Part shown: piece by piece, positions 35,585-44,855 of the stretch
Layout: each line of letters begins with the position of its first letter
How positions within the stretch are numbered: position 1 is the first letter of the stretch
NCBI RefSeq assembly: GCF_026162365.1
Contig: NZ_JAOANW010000016.1
Span: 1 to 64,000 of the forward strand
DNA length: 64,000 nucleotides
Direction of reading: 5' to 3'
Source: Nitratireductor luteus
GTDB taxonomy: Bacteria; Pseudomonadota; Alphaproteobacteria; Rhizobiales; Rhizobiaceae
Notes under the pieces: generated by a model
What the model was told of the DNA's origin: nothing
What the model saw: the letters and a program-made list of their open reading frames with translations, nothing else
Database searches by the model: none
Position numbers and translations under genes: made by a program

Positions 35585-37111
35585 CTACTCGATATCGAAG
35601 GAAACGCCTTGGGCAAGTGGCAGCGCGGTGGAATAGTTCACTGTATTCGTTGCCCTGCGCATATAGGCCTTCCAGGCATCCGAACCGGACTCGCGGCCGC
35701 CGCCCGTTTCCTTCTCGCCGCCGAAAGCGCCGCCGATCTCGGCGCCCGAGGTGCCGATATTGACATTGGTAATGCCGCAATCCGACCCTTCCGCCGAAAG
35801 GAAGTGTTCAGCCTCGCGCATGTCGAGGGTGAAGATCGACGAGGAAAGACCGGCCGCCACGGCATTGTGCTGGGCGATCGCCTCATCCAGATCGCTGTAC
35901 TTCATCACATAGAGGATTGGTGCGAAGGTTTCCTCCAGAACGGGGCCGGTCTGCTCCGGCATCTCCACCAGAGCCGGCCGCACGTAATAGGCCGTCTCCT
36001 TGCCGGCGTCTGGCACGCGGCTGCCGCCGGTGATATTGCCACCTGCCGTCTTGGCGGCCTCCAATGCCTTCAGCATGTTCTCGTAGGCGCCCTTGTCTAT
36101 CAGCGGCCCGACGAGAGCGGATGTCTCCAGCGGATTGCCGATGGATACGCTTTCATAGGCCTTCTTCAGGCGCGGCACGAGATCGCCGTAGACGCTCTCA
36201 TGTACGAAGAGGCGGCGCAGCGTCGTGCAGCGCTGGCCGGCGGTGCCCATGGCGCCGAAGGCGATGGCGCGCAGCGCCATGTCGAGATCGGCCGAGGGGC
36301 AAACGATGCCGGCATTGTTGCCGCCAAGCTCCAGGATCGAGCGGGCGAAGCGTCTGGCAAGACGCGGACCCACTTCGCAGCCCATGCGCGTCGAGCCGGT
36401 GGCGGATACGAGCGCCACTTTCGGGTGATCGACAAGCGCCTCGCCAACATCGCGGCCGCCGATCAGCACCTGGGAGAGACCCTTCGGAGCCTCGCCGAAG
36501 CGAGCGATTGCGCGGTCGAGGATCGCCTGGCAGGCGAGTGCCGTGAGCGGGGTCTTCTCCGATGGTTTCCAGACGACGGTGTTGCCGCAAACGAGCGCCA
36601 GCGCCGTATTCCACGACCAGACGGCGACCGGAAAGTTGAATGCGGAAATGACACCGACGACGCCAAGCGGGTGCCAGGTCTCCATCATGCGGTGCCCGGG
36701 GCGCTCGGTTGCAATGGTGAGACCATAGAGCTGGCGGGAAAGGCCGACGGCGAAATCGCAGATGTCGATCATCTCCTGCACTTCGCCCAGGCCTTCGGGC
36801 TCGATCTTGCCTACCTCGATGGAAACGAGGCGGCCGAGATCCGCTTTAGCCGCACGCAACTCCTCGCCGAGCAGCCGCACGAGCTCGCCGCGCCTGGGTG
36901 CCGGCACCGTGCGCCAGGCCTTGAACGCTTCATCCGCTGTTTCGATGATCCGGCCGGCATCGGCAGCGGAAGCCGCCTTGAGCCTGGTGATCTCCTCTCC
37001 GTTGACCGGGCTGTAAGACGGCATGTCGCCGCCGGTCCAGCTGCTGTGGGCAACGCCCAGCGTATCAAGTATGCGCGCCGTTTCCTCTCTCACATCCACT
37101 GTTTTGGTCAT
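35585..37111 (-). CDS. amaB: ALDH7-type aldehyde dehydrogenase (aminoadipate semialdehyde)
   Basis: A 508-residue NAD(P)-dependent aldehyde dehydrogenase. The catalytic glutamate is in LELGGNN, the catalytic cysteine in GTAGQRCTTLRR, and the N-terminal TGGDMPSYSP...GE start and SGSDAWK.YMRR.T.T.NYS ending are typical of the ALDH7/antiquitin group. These oxidise L-2-aminoadipate 6-semialdehyde in lysine and pipecolate catabolism. The start at 37111 follows a GGAG-type site. A LysR regulator stands divergently upstream, with an oxidase remnant in between. Confidence 0.88.
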   Translation of the reverse strand: MTKTVDVREETARILDTLGVAHSSWTGGDMPSYSPVNGEEITRLKAASAADAGRIIETADEAFKAWRTVPAPRRGELVRLLGEELRAAKADLGRLVSIEVGKIEPEGLGEVQEMIDICDFAVGLSRQLYGLTIATERPGHRMMETWHPLGVVGVISAFNFPVAVWSWNTALALVCGNTVVWKPSEKTPLTALACQAILDRAIARFGEAPKGLSQVLIGGRDVGEALVDHPKVALVSATGSTRMGCEVGPRLARRFARSILELGGNNAGIVCPSADLDMALRAIAFGAMGTAGQRCTTLRRLFVHESVYGDLVPRLKKAYESVSIGNPLETSALVGPLIDKGAYENMLKALEAAKTAGGNITGGSRVPDAGKETAYYVRPALVEMPEQTGPVLEETFAPILYVMKYSDLDEAIAQHNAVAAGLSSSIFTLDMREAEHFLSAEGSDCGITNVNIGTSGAEIGGAFGGEKETGGGRESGSDAWKAYMRRATNTVNYSTALPLAQGVSFDIE

Positions 37112-37153
37112 GGTCTTAATCTCCTTGCCGTGGGCGGTCGTTGCCACCTCAAT

Positions 37154-37372
37154 TCAGAACGTCGCCGTGCCGAGCGTATAGCGGTCGTAAAATATCTGGT
37201 TCTTCCGCCCGATCGCATGTTCGGCACTGAAGCTGCAATCGAACTCCTCAACCGCGACCACCTGTTCCCGCAGGCGTGCCGCGAAAGCAGGATCGGCGGG
37301 GTGAGGAGACCGTTTGCCATGGCGTTGAAGATCGCTCTGCGCTAATGATAGTTCATTCTGCATTCTGATCAT
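37154..37372 (-). pseudogene. FAD-linked oxidase C-terminal remnant
   Basis: The frame contains AFAARLREQVVAVEEF then CSFSAEHAIGRKNQ, recalling the GGS.SAEHGIGR motif near the end of FAD-linked oxidases of the GlcD/D-2-hydroxyglutarate dehydrogenase type. The rest of the protein is missing and the frame stops soon after. It fills the gap between ALDH7 and its LysR regulator and marks a deletion here. The promoter of the ALDH7 gene must lie in or beside it. Confidence 0.45.
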
Positions 37373-37430
37373 AGCGCAACCTATTTGGCCGATGTTGCAA
37401 GGAATCGGACTAGCTTAATGCGAGATAAGA

Positions 37431-38336
37431 ATGAAGTTGAGCCGAACGCTAATCCCGGACCTGAGCGTTCTCCAGGCATTCGAATGCGCTGCCCGGCACG
37501 GCAATTTCACCCAGGCCGCGGTCGAGCTGAACCTGACCCAGAGCGCCGTCAGCCGTCAGATCAAAACGCTCGAGGCGCAGCTTGGTGTGCTTCTGTTCGA
37601 GCGGGTTCGCCAGCGGGTCGTCCTGTCGGAGACCGGGAGAACGTTGCTTCCGGATATCCGCCGCCTGCTGCACCAGTCCGAAGAAATCGTCGTGCGGGCG
37701 CGAACTTCCGCGCATGGCGAACACGTGCTGTCGATTGCCTCGCTGCCGACATTCGGGAGCCGCTGGCTGGTGCCGCGCCTGGCCGATTTCTTGCGCCGGC
37801 ATCCCGGCACAGCCATCAATATCGCCTCCCGCTCGGAACCGTTCGACTTTACGACGGAGGGTTTCGACCTCGCCATCCACTATGGCCAGCCCGTATGGGC
37901 GCATGCCACGTGCACCTATCTTTGCGGCGAGATCATCCTGCCGGTGGCAAGTCCCTCGTTCATCCAATCCCGCCCCATCGCGCGGATGGAGGACTTGCAG
38001 GGGAAGCCGCTGCTGCACCTGGCGACGCGGCCGAAGCTCTGGGCCGAATGGTTCGAGCTCAACGGGATCGACTGGGAGAACGCCTATCGCGGCAATCGCT
38101 TCGACCAGATTGCCATGATCATCGAAGCGGCGGTGCGCGGGCTGGGTTTCGCGCTTCTCCCGCTCTACTTGATCGAAGACGAGGTCGCCTCCGGCAAGTT
38201 GCAGATCGTTTTCAACAGACCGATGCCTACGGACAACAGCTATTATGTCGTTCTTCCCGAGGGCAAGCAGGAGAGTTCGCTCGGGAAGGCCTTTCAGCGC
38301 TGGCTTCTGGAACAGGTCGGCTCAAGGTTTTCCTGA
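37431..38336 (+). CDS. LysR-family regulator (GcvA-like)
   Basis: A 301-residue LysR regulator of the GcvA group, with FECAARHGNFTQAAVELN and TQSAVSRQIKTLE forming the helix-turn-helix (residues 15-55) and a periplasmic-binding-like effector domain. It is divergent from the ALDH7 gene, the usual layout for regulator and target. It may respond to a lysine-derived amino acid. Confidence 0.92.
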   Translation: MKLSRTLIPDLSVLQAFECAARHGNFTQAAVELNLTQSAVSRQIKTLEAQLGVLLFERVRQRVVLSETGRTLLPDIRRLLHQSEEIVVRARTSAHGEHVLSIASLPTFGSRWLVPRLADFLRRHPGTAINIASRSEPFDFTTEGFDLAIHYGQPVWAHATCTYLCGEIILPVASPSFIQSRPIARMEDLQGKPLLHLATRPKLWAEWFELNGIDWENAYRGNRFDQIAMIIEAAVRGLGFALLPLYLIEDEVASGKLQIVFNRPMPTDNSYYVVLPEGKQESSLGKAFQRWLLEQVGSRFS

Positions 38337-38391
38337 CCCGGGAGTTGCCGTCGATCTGTAGCATGGGGCGCCACCTTGGCGGGAGCGGAAC

Positions 38392-39234
38392 TCAGCCGTT
38401 CAGCACAAGGGCATGGTGGCGCAGATGATCGTCGATGAATGAGGCGACGAAGAAATAGGAATGGTCGTAGCCGGGCTGCATGCGCACCTTGGCCGATTGA
38501 CCCTTTTCCTTCAGCGCGTCGATAAAGCGGTGTGTCTGCAACTGCTCTTCCAGGAAGGGGTCGTCAGCGCCCTGATCGATGAGGATCTGGGTGGGAAACC
38601 CGCGCTCGCGGACGAGATGGCATGCGTCATGCTCCGCCCATGCGGCCTCGTCGTCCCCCAGATAGGCAGCAAACGCCTTGCGCCCCCACGGCACCTGGGA
38701 CGGCGCGACGATAGGTGAAAAGGCTGAGACCGACTTGAACAGATCGGGATGGCGCATCGCGATTGTCAGGGCGCCATGTCCGCCCATCGAATGGCCCATA
38801 ATGCCCGCTCCGCCCGGGCGCACCGGGAAGTCCTCTGCGACAAGCTGCGGCAGTTCGTGGACGATATACGAGTACATCTTGAAATGCGGTGCCCAGGGTT
38901 CCTGCACCGCGTCGACATAGAAACCAGCACCCTGGCCCAAATCATATTCGGAAGAATCCGCGACGTTCTCGCCACGCGGGCTGGTGTCGGGCGCGACGAC
39001 GATGAGACCCATCTCCGCCGCCACGCGCTGAGCGCCCGCCTTGACGGTAAAATTCTCCTCGGTGCAGGTCAGGCCGGAAAGGTAATAAACCACCGGTACA
39101 GGCCCATCTTTGGCCGCGGGCGGCAGGTAGACACTCAACCGCATCTTCGTGCCTGTCGTCCGGCTGTGATGGGCAAGCGTAAGCTGTGTCCCACCAAAGC
39201 ACTGATTGTCGGATATTTTCTCGAAAGGGCCCAT
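38392..39234 (-). CDS. fghA: S-formylglutathione hydrolase
   Basis: A 280-residue alpha/beta hydrolase of the esterase D family. The nucleophile serine is in GHSMGGHGAL, and the oxyanion segment YYLSGLTCTEENF is present near residue 50. It hydrolyses S-formylglutathione to formate and glutathione, the second step of formaldehyde detoxification. The first-step enzyme is encoded 124 bases upstream on the same strand. Confidence 0.95.
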   Translation of the reverse strand: MGPFEKISDNQCFGGTQLTLAHHSRTTGTKMRLSVYLPPAAKDGPVPVVYYLSGLTCTEENFTVKAGAQRVAAEMGLIVVAPDTSPRGENVADSSEYDLGQGAGFYVDAVQEPWAPHFKMYSYIVHELPQLVAEDFPVRPGGAGIMGHSMGGHGALTIAMRHPDLFKSVSAFSPIVAPSQVPWGRKAFAAYLGDDEAAWAEHDACHLVRERGFPTQILIDQGADDPFLEEQLQTHRFIDALKEKGQSAKVRMQPGYDHSYFFVASFIDDHLRHHALVLNG

Positions 39235-39358
39235 CGGATATTCCCCGTTCTACTCAATGCGCCCCGGACCGTGGCATGCACTCAGGCCTTCTCGGCTGGC
39301 CGCGAAGCCGCCAATTTTCAGCCCAGCGATATGTCTGTCCGGGAACGATCTTGCCGCG

Positions 39359-40471
39359 TCAGTAGACGATAACGCTTCTGATGGACTTGCCTTCATGCAT
39401 CAAGTCGAACGCGGTGTTGATTTCCTCGAGCGGCATGGTGTGGGTGATCAGATCGTCGATATTGATCTTTCCGTCCATATACCAGTCGACAATTTTCGGC
39501 ACATCGGTACGGCCACGAGCGCCACCGAACGCCGTGCCTTTCCAGACCCTGCCGGTGACAAGCTGGAAAGGTCGTGTGGAAATTTCCTTGCCTGCCTCGG
39601 CAACGCCGATGACGATGGATTCGCCCCAACCGCGATGGCAACATTCCAGCGCCTGCCGCATGACGTTGACATTGCCGGTGGCATCGAAGGAGAAATCCGC
39701 CCCGCCATCGGTCAGGTCGACAATCGCTTCCACAACCTTGTCGGTGCCCACATCGTTGGGATTTATGAAATCGGTCATCCCGAATTTCCGGCCCATCTCG
39801 GCCTTGGCCGGATTGAGATCGACGCCGATGATCTTGTCGGCCCCGACCATGCGGGCGCCTTGAATGACATTGAGCCCAATGCCGCCCAAACCAAAGACCA
39901 CGACATTGGCGCCCGGCCAGACCTTGGCCGTATAGATCACGGCGCCGATGCCGGTGGTGACACCGCAGCCGATATAGCAAATCTTGTCGAAGGGCGCGTC
40001 CTCGCGAACCTTCGCGAGGGCGATTTCGGGCAGGACGGTGAAATTCGAGAAGGTCGAACAGCCCATGTAATGGAAGACATCACCGCTATCGCAAGAGAAG
40101 CGGCTGGTGCCATCAGGCATCAGGCCCTGACCCTGCGTCGCGCGGATCGAGGTGCACAAATTCGAACGCTGCGACAGGCAGGTTTTGCATTGGCGGCATT
40201 CCGGCGTGTAAAGCGGGATAACGTGATCGCCGGGTTTTAACGAAGTAACGCCGGCACCGACTTCGCGCACGATCCCCGCTCCCTCATGGCCAAGGATCGC
40301 GGGAAATTTGCCTTCCGAATCGAGGCCCGAGAGCGTGTAGGCGTCAGTGTGACAAACGCCCGTAGCCATGATCTCGACCAGAACCTCGCCGGATTTCGGA
40401 CCGCCGATCTCGACCGTCTCGATGGAAAGCGGCTTGTTCGCCGCCCAAGCGACCGCTGCGCGTGATTTCAT
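39359..40471 (-). CDS. adhC: S-(hydroxymethyl)glutathione dehydrogenase (class III ADH)
   Basis: A 370-residue zinc alcohol dehydrogenase. [12 protein letters not shown] and [12 protein letters not shown] hold catalytic zinc ligands, four cysteines of [15 protein letters not shown] bind structural zinc, and the NAD loop is GLGGIGLN. It oxidises the formaldehyde-glutathione adduct. With the downstream hydrolase it forms the standard alphaproteobacterial formaldehyde pathway. Confidence 0.96.
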   Translation of the reverse strand: MKSRAAVAWAANKPLSIETVEIGGPKSGEVLVEIMATGVCHTDAYTLSGLDSEGKFPAILGHEGAGIVREVGAGVTSLKPGDHVIPLYTPECRQCKTCLSQRSNLCTSIRATQGQGLMPDGTSRFSCDSGDVFHYMGCSTFSNFTVLPEIALAKVREDAPFDKICYIGCGVTTGIGAVIYTAKVWPGANVVVFGLGGIGLNVIQGARMVGADKIIGVDLNPAKAEMGRKFGMTDFINPNDVGTDKVVEAIVDLTDGGADFSFDATGNVNVMRQALECCHRGWGESIVIGVAEAGKEISTRPFQLVTGRVWKGTAFGGARGRTDVPKIVDWYMDGKINIDDLITHTMPLEEINTAFDLMHEGKSIRSVIVY

Positions 40472-40681
40472 GTCGGAAAATTCTCCATTAACCAGCCGCC
40501 CACCCGGCAGCCCCTTGACGACAAGCTCACTCTACGGGATGCCCTCGCCTCGCTCAACGGCCCCAGGCACGTCCTGACCGCTTCACGGCAATGAAAGCGG
40601 ATACATCTTCGGTGACGCCAGGTTGCGTCACCCAGCCGGCAAGCGCGTTCTGCGTCGCGCTACCACATCAAGTTCGACTGC

Positions 40682-42163
40682 TCAACGACCCGCACCCGAC
40701 GAGATCGGGGCTGTTACCCCCTCCGCCATCGTTTGCGCGCGTGTGGCGTAGAGCCAGGCGCTGTGGTCGAGGTCGAGATCTGAGAACTTCTGCGGATCGA
40801 AAACGGGGCGTGCGACACCTGCCTTTAGCTGTGCGCGAAAATCGTTGAGGATGCGCAACGCGACCGGGAACAGCATCACTATGGCCATGAGGTTGACGAG
40901 GGCCAGCACACCCATCAGCGGGTCGGAGAAGAAGAACACCGCGGTTGCACCTGGGGCCGTGGCGCCCAGAAAAACAATGACCACGATAGCGAGCCGTAGC
41001 ACATGCAACGCTGACCGATTGTTTGTCATGACCCTCAGTGCCGTCTCACCGAGATAGTAATTGTAGATGATCGAGCTGAAGGCAAAGAGCAGGATGGCGA
41101 ACGTGAGGAAATACTGCGACCAGTTCCCGAGTTGGCTGACCAGCGATTGCTGGGTAAGCGCGACACCGTCGATCCCCTCGGCACCCGGCACATAAACCGG
41201 GCTAAGAAGGATCATGAAGGCCGTACAGGAACAGATGATGATGGTGTCGATGAAGACCGAAAACGATTGGGTTATGCCTTGACTGATCGGGTGTCGGACA
41301 TCGGCGGTCGCCGCCACGTTCGGAGCGGAGCCCAATCCGGCCTCGTTGGAAAACAGCCCGCGCCGCAATCCCTGCGCCAGCGCTGCGCCGACGCCGCCGC
41401 TCACGGCTTCCTCGAGCCCGAACGCGTTGGCAACGATGGTCCACAGCACGCCCGGAAGGGAGGATATGTTGAGAACGATGATCAGAAGCGCCATCGCTAT
41501 GTAGATAAAGGCCATGATCGGGATGATGATGTCCGCTGCCTTTGCAATTCGCCGGATGCCGCCATAGACGATGAAGCCGGTAATCACGGCCAATAACAAT
41601 CCGCTCCACATGCGGTCGATCCCAAGGCTGTCATTCGCGGCGCCAGCGAAAGTGTTGCCCTGGAAGGCGTTAAAACCAAACGCGAAGGCAGCCATCAGGC
41701 AGACTGCGTAGAGAACGGCCAGCCAGCGGAATTGGGCTCCCAGCCCGTAGATGATGTAGCCGGCCGGACCGCCTCTATAGGTTCCGTCACCGTTGGAGCG
41801 CTTATAGAGTTGGGCGAGCGACGACTCGACAAGGCTTGTTGCCATGCCGATCAGAGCGATGACCCACATCCAGAAAACCGCCCCTGGTCCGCCGAGCGTA
41901 ATCGCTACGGCAACGCCGGCAATATTGCCGCCGCCGACCCGACCGCCGACAGAAACGAGGAGTGCTTCGCGCGCGCTGATCGCGTTCGGGTCGCCGCTTT
42001 GGTTCTTCGATGAAAGAACCCGGAACATCCTGCCGAAATACTCGAATTGGACGAACCCGCTCATAAGGGTGATGAAGACGCCGAAGATGACCAGGATCGG
42101 GATCAAAGCCCATCCCCAAGTCAGGTCCTCAATCAGGCCGAAAAAGCTCGTAATCATGTCCAT
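40682..42163 (-). CDS. Alanine/glycine:cation symporter (AGCS family)
   Basis: A 493-residue membrane protein with about ten membrane segments. VGGRVGGGNIAGVAVAITLGGPGA near residue 75 and SNEAGLGSAPNVAATADVRHPI near residue 285 are AGCS signatures. It imports alanine or glycine with sodium or protons. The start at 42163 (MDMITSFFG) is preceded by GAGAAG. The 245 bases upstream hold no gene; two near-identical short repeats (GCCCAACTTCGA and GCCCAACTTCCGA) lie there. Confidence 0.93.
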   Translation of the reverse strand: MDMITSFFGLIEDLTWGWALIPILVIFGVFITLMSGFVQFEYFGRMFRVLSSKNQSGDPNAISAREALLVSVGGRVGGGNIAGVAVAITLGGPGAVFWMWVIALIGMATSLVESSLAQLYKRSNGDGTYRGGPAGYIIYGLGAQFRWLAVLYAVCLMAAFAFGFNAFQGNTFAGAANDSLGIDRMWSGLLLAVITGFIVYGGIRRIAKAADIIIPIMAFIYIAMALLIIVLNISSLPGVLWTIVANAFGLEEAVSGGVGAALAQGLRRGLFSNEAGLGSAPNVAATADVRHPISQGITQSFSVFIDTIIICSCTAFMILLSPVYVPGAEGIDGVALTQQSLVSQLGNWSQYFLTFAILLFAFSSIIYNYYLGETALRVMTNNRSALHVLRLAIVVIVFLGATAPGATAVFFFSDPLMGVLALVNLMAIVMLFPVALRILNDFRAQLKAGVARPVFDPQKFSDLDLDHSAWLYATRAQTMAEGVTAPISSGAGR

Positions 42164-42408
42164 CGGCTTCTCACCTTCCAAGTCTGGAGTCCCAACGCAA
42201 GTCAACCCCTGCTTGCGCCCAACTTCGACTATCTGCCGATTATGACCGGAAAAACAAGCGGCGAAGGCTACTTACGCCCAACTTCCGATGTGATGCGAAA
42301 TCGCTCTGAAGTCATCGAGAAGCGACCGAAGTTGTCGCCGAGATGGCGGCAGACGGCAGCGAGCGCGCCGTAGCCGGTGGTGTCGGCTTAATACTATAGC
42401 GCAAGCCT

Positions 42409-43641
42409 TTAGCGAGGCGTCTCGACGCGGGCAGGAGCGCACTCGACCCGGTAGATCTGATAAAGATCAAGGCCGATACCGCCGATCAGAATGGCGAAGC
42501 CCAGTGCTTCGGTGATCGCATTGTAGCCCCAGAACATGACATAGCCGATGAGAATGGCGCCAAGGCCCGTGGCCAGCAATGGCCAGGGCTGCCGGTGACG
42601 CGGCAGATTGAACGCGGTGGCGACGACCGCGAGTACGGCGGCGGCAATGATGGTGACCGCCCAGGTGCCCTCGGGAAGCGCCAGCGCAATGCCCATCAGC
42701 GACAGAAATCCCACAAATGCGAGCGTACCATAGCAGGCGACCGCCGCCACGATGGCCGCAACCGCCCCCCATAGTCCACGCCCACCGATCATCATCTTTA
42801 GACGTCGCGGGTGCAGGCGAGATACAAGGCGCTCGATGTTGGTGGGCACCTTCGCCACGGCCGGTCGGCGCATGACGACCTGAACGGAGCGTGCACCCAA
42901 GCCCGCTGCAATGCGCCGCGTATCGGCGCTGGGGCTCTCAGCGAAATAGTCGAACTCGCCAAGCAGTTCGACGTCGGTGAAGCCTGTCTCACTGAACAGT
43001 CCCAGATAGTCCTCGTCGACCGACGCACCGACCACGCATTCGGCCCACATCTTGGGATCGCTTCGCCCGCCGAGCGGCACCGGCCTGCTGATGACGATAT
43101 CGGCAAGCTGCACGCGCCCCTCGGGCTTGAGCACACGGAAGATCTCCGCAAACGCCTTGTGCTTATCCGGAACGAGATTGAGTACGCCGTTCGAGGTTAC
43201 CACATCCACCGAATTGTCGGGCAATGGGATGCGCTCGGCATCCGCCTCGATGGTTTCGACATTCTCGATACTGACCTCTTTCAGCGTTGCTCTTAGCCGG
43301 GTCAGCATATCCGGCGTGATGTCGAGCGCCCAGACCTTGCCGGTTTCTCCGACAATCCTGCTGGCTATCAGCGTGTCGGTTCCCGAACCCGAGCCAATGT
43401 CGAGCACCGTATGACCGGGCCTGATCACATCGGCACGGAAGGGATAGCCTACACCGACAAAGCGGTCGAGAGCGGAAGGCGGAAGGCCGTCGAGTTCTTT
43501 CCCTTGATAGCCTACGGCCAGCGCCGCCGGTCGGCCCACCGGGAAGTGGAAGCCCTGATGCGGATCGTCCGCCACGCTGGCATACATGGCTTGCACGGCT
43601 TCGCTGATCTGCTCTTTCGAGAACCCCAGGATCGCAACCAT
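42409..43641 (-). CDS. SAM methyltransferase fused to a C-terminal membrane domain
   Basis: A 410-residue two-part protein. Residues 1-265 are a class I methyltransferase with SAM motif VLDIGSGSGT at 79-88 and the N-terminal FHFPVGRPAA and FVGVGYPF segments seen in ArsM-like enzymes. Residues about 285-400 form four hydrophobic helices, resembling a small MerC-like membrane domain. Only one cysteine (AECVVGAS) lies in the ArsM part, so the three-cysteine arsenite site is not complete. It is the last gene of an ECF-sigma operon. It may methylate a hydrophobic or toxic compound at the membrane. Confidence 0.82.
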   Translation of the reverse strand: MVAILGFSKEQISEAVQAMYASVADDPHQGFHFPVGRPAALAVGYQGKELDGLPPSALDRFVGVGYPFRADVIRPGHTVLDIGSGSGTDTLIASRIVGETGKVWALDITPDMLTRLRATLKEVSIENVETIEADAERIPLPDNSVDVVTSNGVLNLVPDKHKAFAEIFRVLKPEGRVQLADIVISRPVPLGGRSDPKMWAECVVGASVDEDYLGLFSETGFTDVELLGEFDYFAESPSADTRRIAAGLGARSVQVVMRRPAVAKVPTNIERLVSRLHPRRLKMMIGGRGLWGAVAAIVAAVACYGTLAFVGFLSLMGIALALPEGTWAVTIIAAAVLAVVATAFNLPRHRQPWPLLATGLGAILIGYVMFWGYNAITEALGFAILIGGIGLDLYQIYRVECAPARVETPR

Positions 43642-43685
43642 ATTACCCCTCCGGTTCGTCTTTGGCGGCGCACCTTTCCATGTGT

Positions 43686-43919
43686 TCAATAGTGATCGAG
43701 GATCGCGCGGACGCGCCGGCGCAGCGTTTCCGGCGCTTTCACCTTGCCGGTCTCGTTGACGCGCGCGCGCAGCTTCCGCTCGAACTCCGCCCGCGTAAAG
43801 CAGGCCCGGCAGGTCTCCATGTGACGTGCGAGCGCCCGATCGGTCTCGCCGTCCAGCTCTTGATCGAGGTATTCGAGGAGCTTGTCTATCACCTCCTCGC
43901 AGCGCAGATCTCTCGTCAT
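43686..43919 (-). CDS. Zinc-binding anti-sigma factor (ZAS type)
   Basis: A 77-residue protein. Cys7 and the motif His33-x3-Cys37-x2-Cys40 (RHMETCRAC) form the zinc-binding anti-sigma pattern of RsrA/ChrR-type factors that release their sigma factor upon oxidation or metal binding. The start at 43919 overlaps the sigma-factor stop (ATGA), the usual arrangement. It should hold the ECF sigma factor inactive until a redox or metal signal arrives. Confidence 0.85.
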   Translation of the reverse strand: MTRDLRCEEVIDKLLEYLDQELDGETDRALARHMETCRACFTRAEFERKLRARVNETGKVKAPETLRRRVRAILDHY

Positions 43920-44521
43920 CGGACACCACCTTTCGCATTGCCGCACGCGAGCCCGGCCTCGCCTGCCTGGCGCCACAGCGCACCCTGAAGCAGGCTGCGG
44001 CCGCGGTTCAGCCTGGAGCGTACCGTGCCTACGGGAACGTCGAGTGTGTCGGCCGCCTCGGCATAGCTGAGACCCCATAACTCGACCATGATCACGACGA
44101 GCCGGAACTCCTCCGGAAGCTCCTCCACCGCGCTTTCGATATCCTCGCGCAACAGCTTGTCGAGCAGCGCCTGCTCCGGATTGCCCCACCAGAGGAGAAA
44201 TGGCTGATGCACTTTCTCAAACAGGGAAAAAGCTTCATCTCCGCATCCGGCCTCGGCCGAAACCTCGTGCGGCCTTATTCGCTGCTTCCGGCGTTCGCTG
44301 ATGAAACTGTTGACGAGGATGCGAAAGACCCATTTCTCGAAAGCCTGCCGATCCCGCAGATCGGTGAGCTTGGCCCAGGCCTTGGCGAGCGTGTCGGCAA
44401 CCAGATCCTCGGCGTCGGTCCGGTCGCGTGTCAGCCGCAATGCCGTGCCGTAGAGGCGGTCCAACAGGCGCTCCACTTCCGCCTCAAAGAAGCTGCGAAG
44501 CGGTTTGCCGATGCTGGTCAT
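43916..44521 (-). CDS. ECF-family RNA polymerase sigma factor
   Basis: A 201-residue sigma factor with region 2 (RTDAEDLVADTLAKAW near residue 30) and region 4 helix-turn-helix (LSYAEAADTLDVPVGTVRSRL near residue 155). An unusually long linker of about 50 residues lies between them. Upstream it overlaps a small gene by an ATGA and downstream its anti-sigma. It probably directs transcription of its own operon, including the methyltransferase fusion. Confidence 0.92.
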   Translation of the reverse strand: MTSIGKPLRSFFEAEVERLLDRLYGTALRLTRDRTDAEDLVADTLAKAWAKLTDLRDRQAFEKWVFRILVNSFISERRKQRIRPHEVSAEAGCGDEAFSLFEKVHQPFLLWWGNPEQALLDKLLREDIESAVEELPEEFRLVVIMVELWGLSYAEAADTLDVPVGTVRSRLNRGRSLLQGALWRQAGEAGLACGNAKGGVR

Positions 44522-44790
44522 CTGGTCCCGCCCTCCCTTGTGAGTGCATGGGAAATGGCACCGATTGCGCGCCAAATCCGTACTCCGTCGGCATCGCCGT
44601 CGAAGCTCGCGGCTTCCTCTTTCCTGCGGGCCTGCATCGAGGCAGCCGAACCGTGTTGACGCACCAGCCGGCGTGCGGCACTCCACAAAGCGAAGTCGGC
44701 GATCCTCGCCTCAAAAGACCTCAGCAGAGGATCGGCAGACAATGATGACCGCTCTTCCATATGGCCTCGCAAATCGCGCATGCTGATCAT
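44518..44790 (-). CDS. Small hypothetical protein, first gene of the sigma operon
   Basis: The protein has about 90 residues from the ATG at 44790 (MISMRDLRGHMEERS). An ATG eight codons upstream or one three codons downstream are possible. It is mainly charged helix and ends SHALTREGGTR. The frame overlaps the sigma-factor start by an ATGA, which argues that it is translated. I do not recognise a family. It could be an accessory component of the sigma switch. Confidence 0.5.
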   Translation of the reverse strand: MISMRDLRGHMEERSSLSADPLLRSFEARIADFALWSAARRLVRQHGSAASMQARRKEEAASFDGDADGVRIWRAIGAISHALTREGGTR

Positions 44791-44855
44791 AACCCATATG
44801 CCGCTGTACTTCACGCTTTACCGCCTGCCCCGCCGAGCCTGCACCGGTTGCCCGA

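Noticed and set aside
35459..37345. A 628-residue open frame on the plus strand
   Set aside because: It is antisense to the clear ALDH7 gene; the long frame follows from high-GC codon bias and its protein has no family features.
42206..42300. Short direct repeats (GCCCAACTTCGA / GCCCAACTTCCGA) as a mobile-element footprint
   Set aside because: Too short, imperfect, and no terminal repeats or transposase nearby.
42409..43641. Arsenite methyltransferase ArsM
   Set aside because: The N-terminal motifs are similar but the conserved three-cysteine arsenite site is incomplete and a membrane domain is added, so the name would be misleading.
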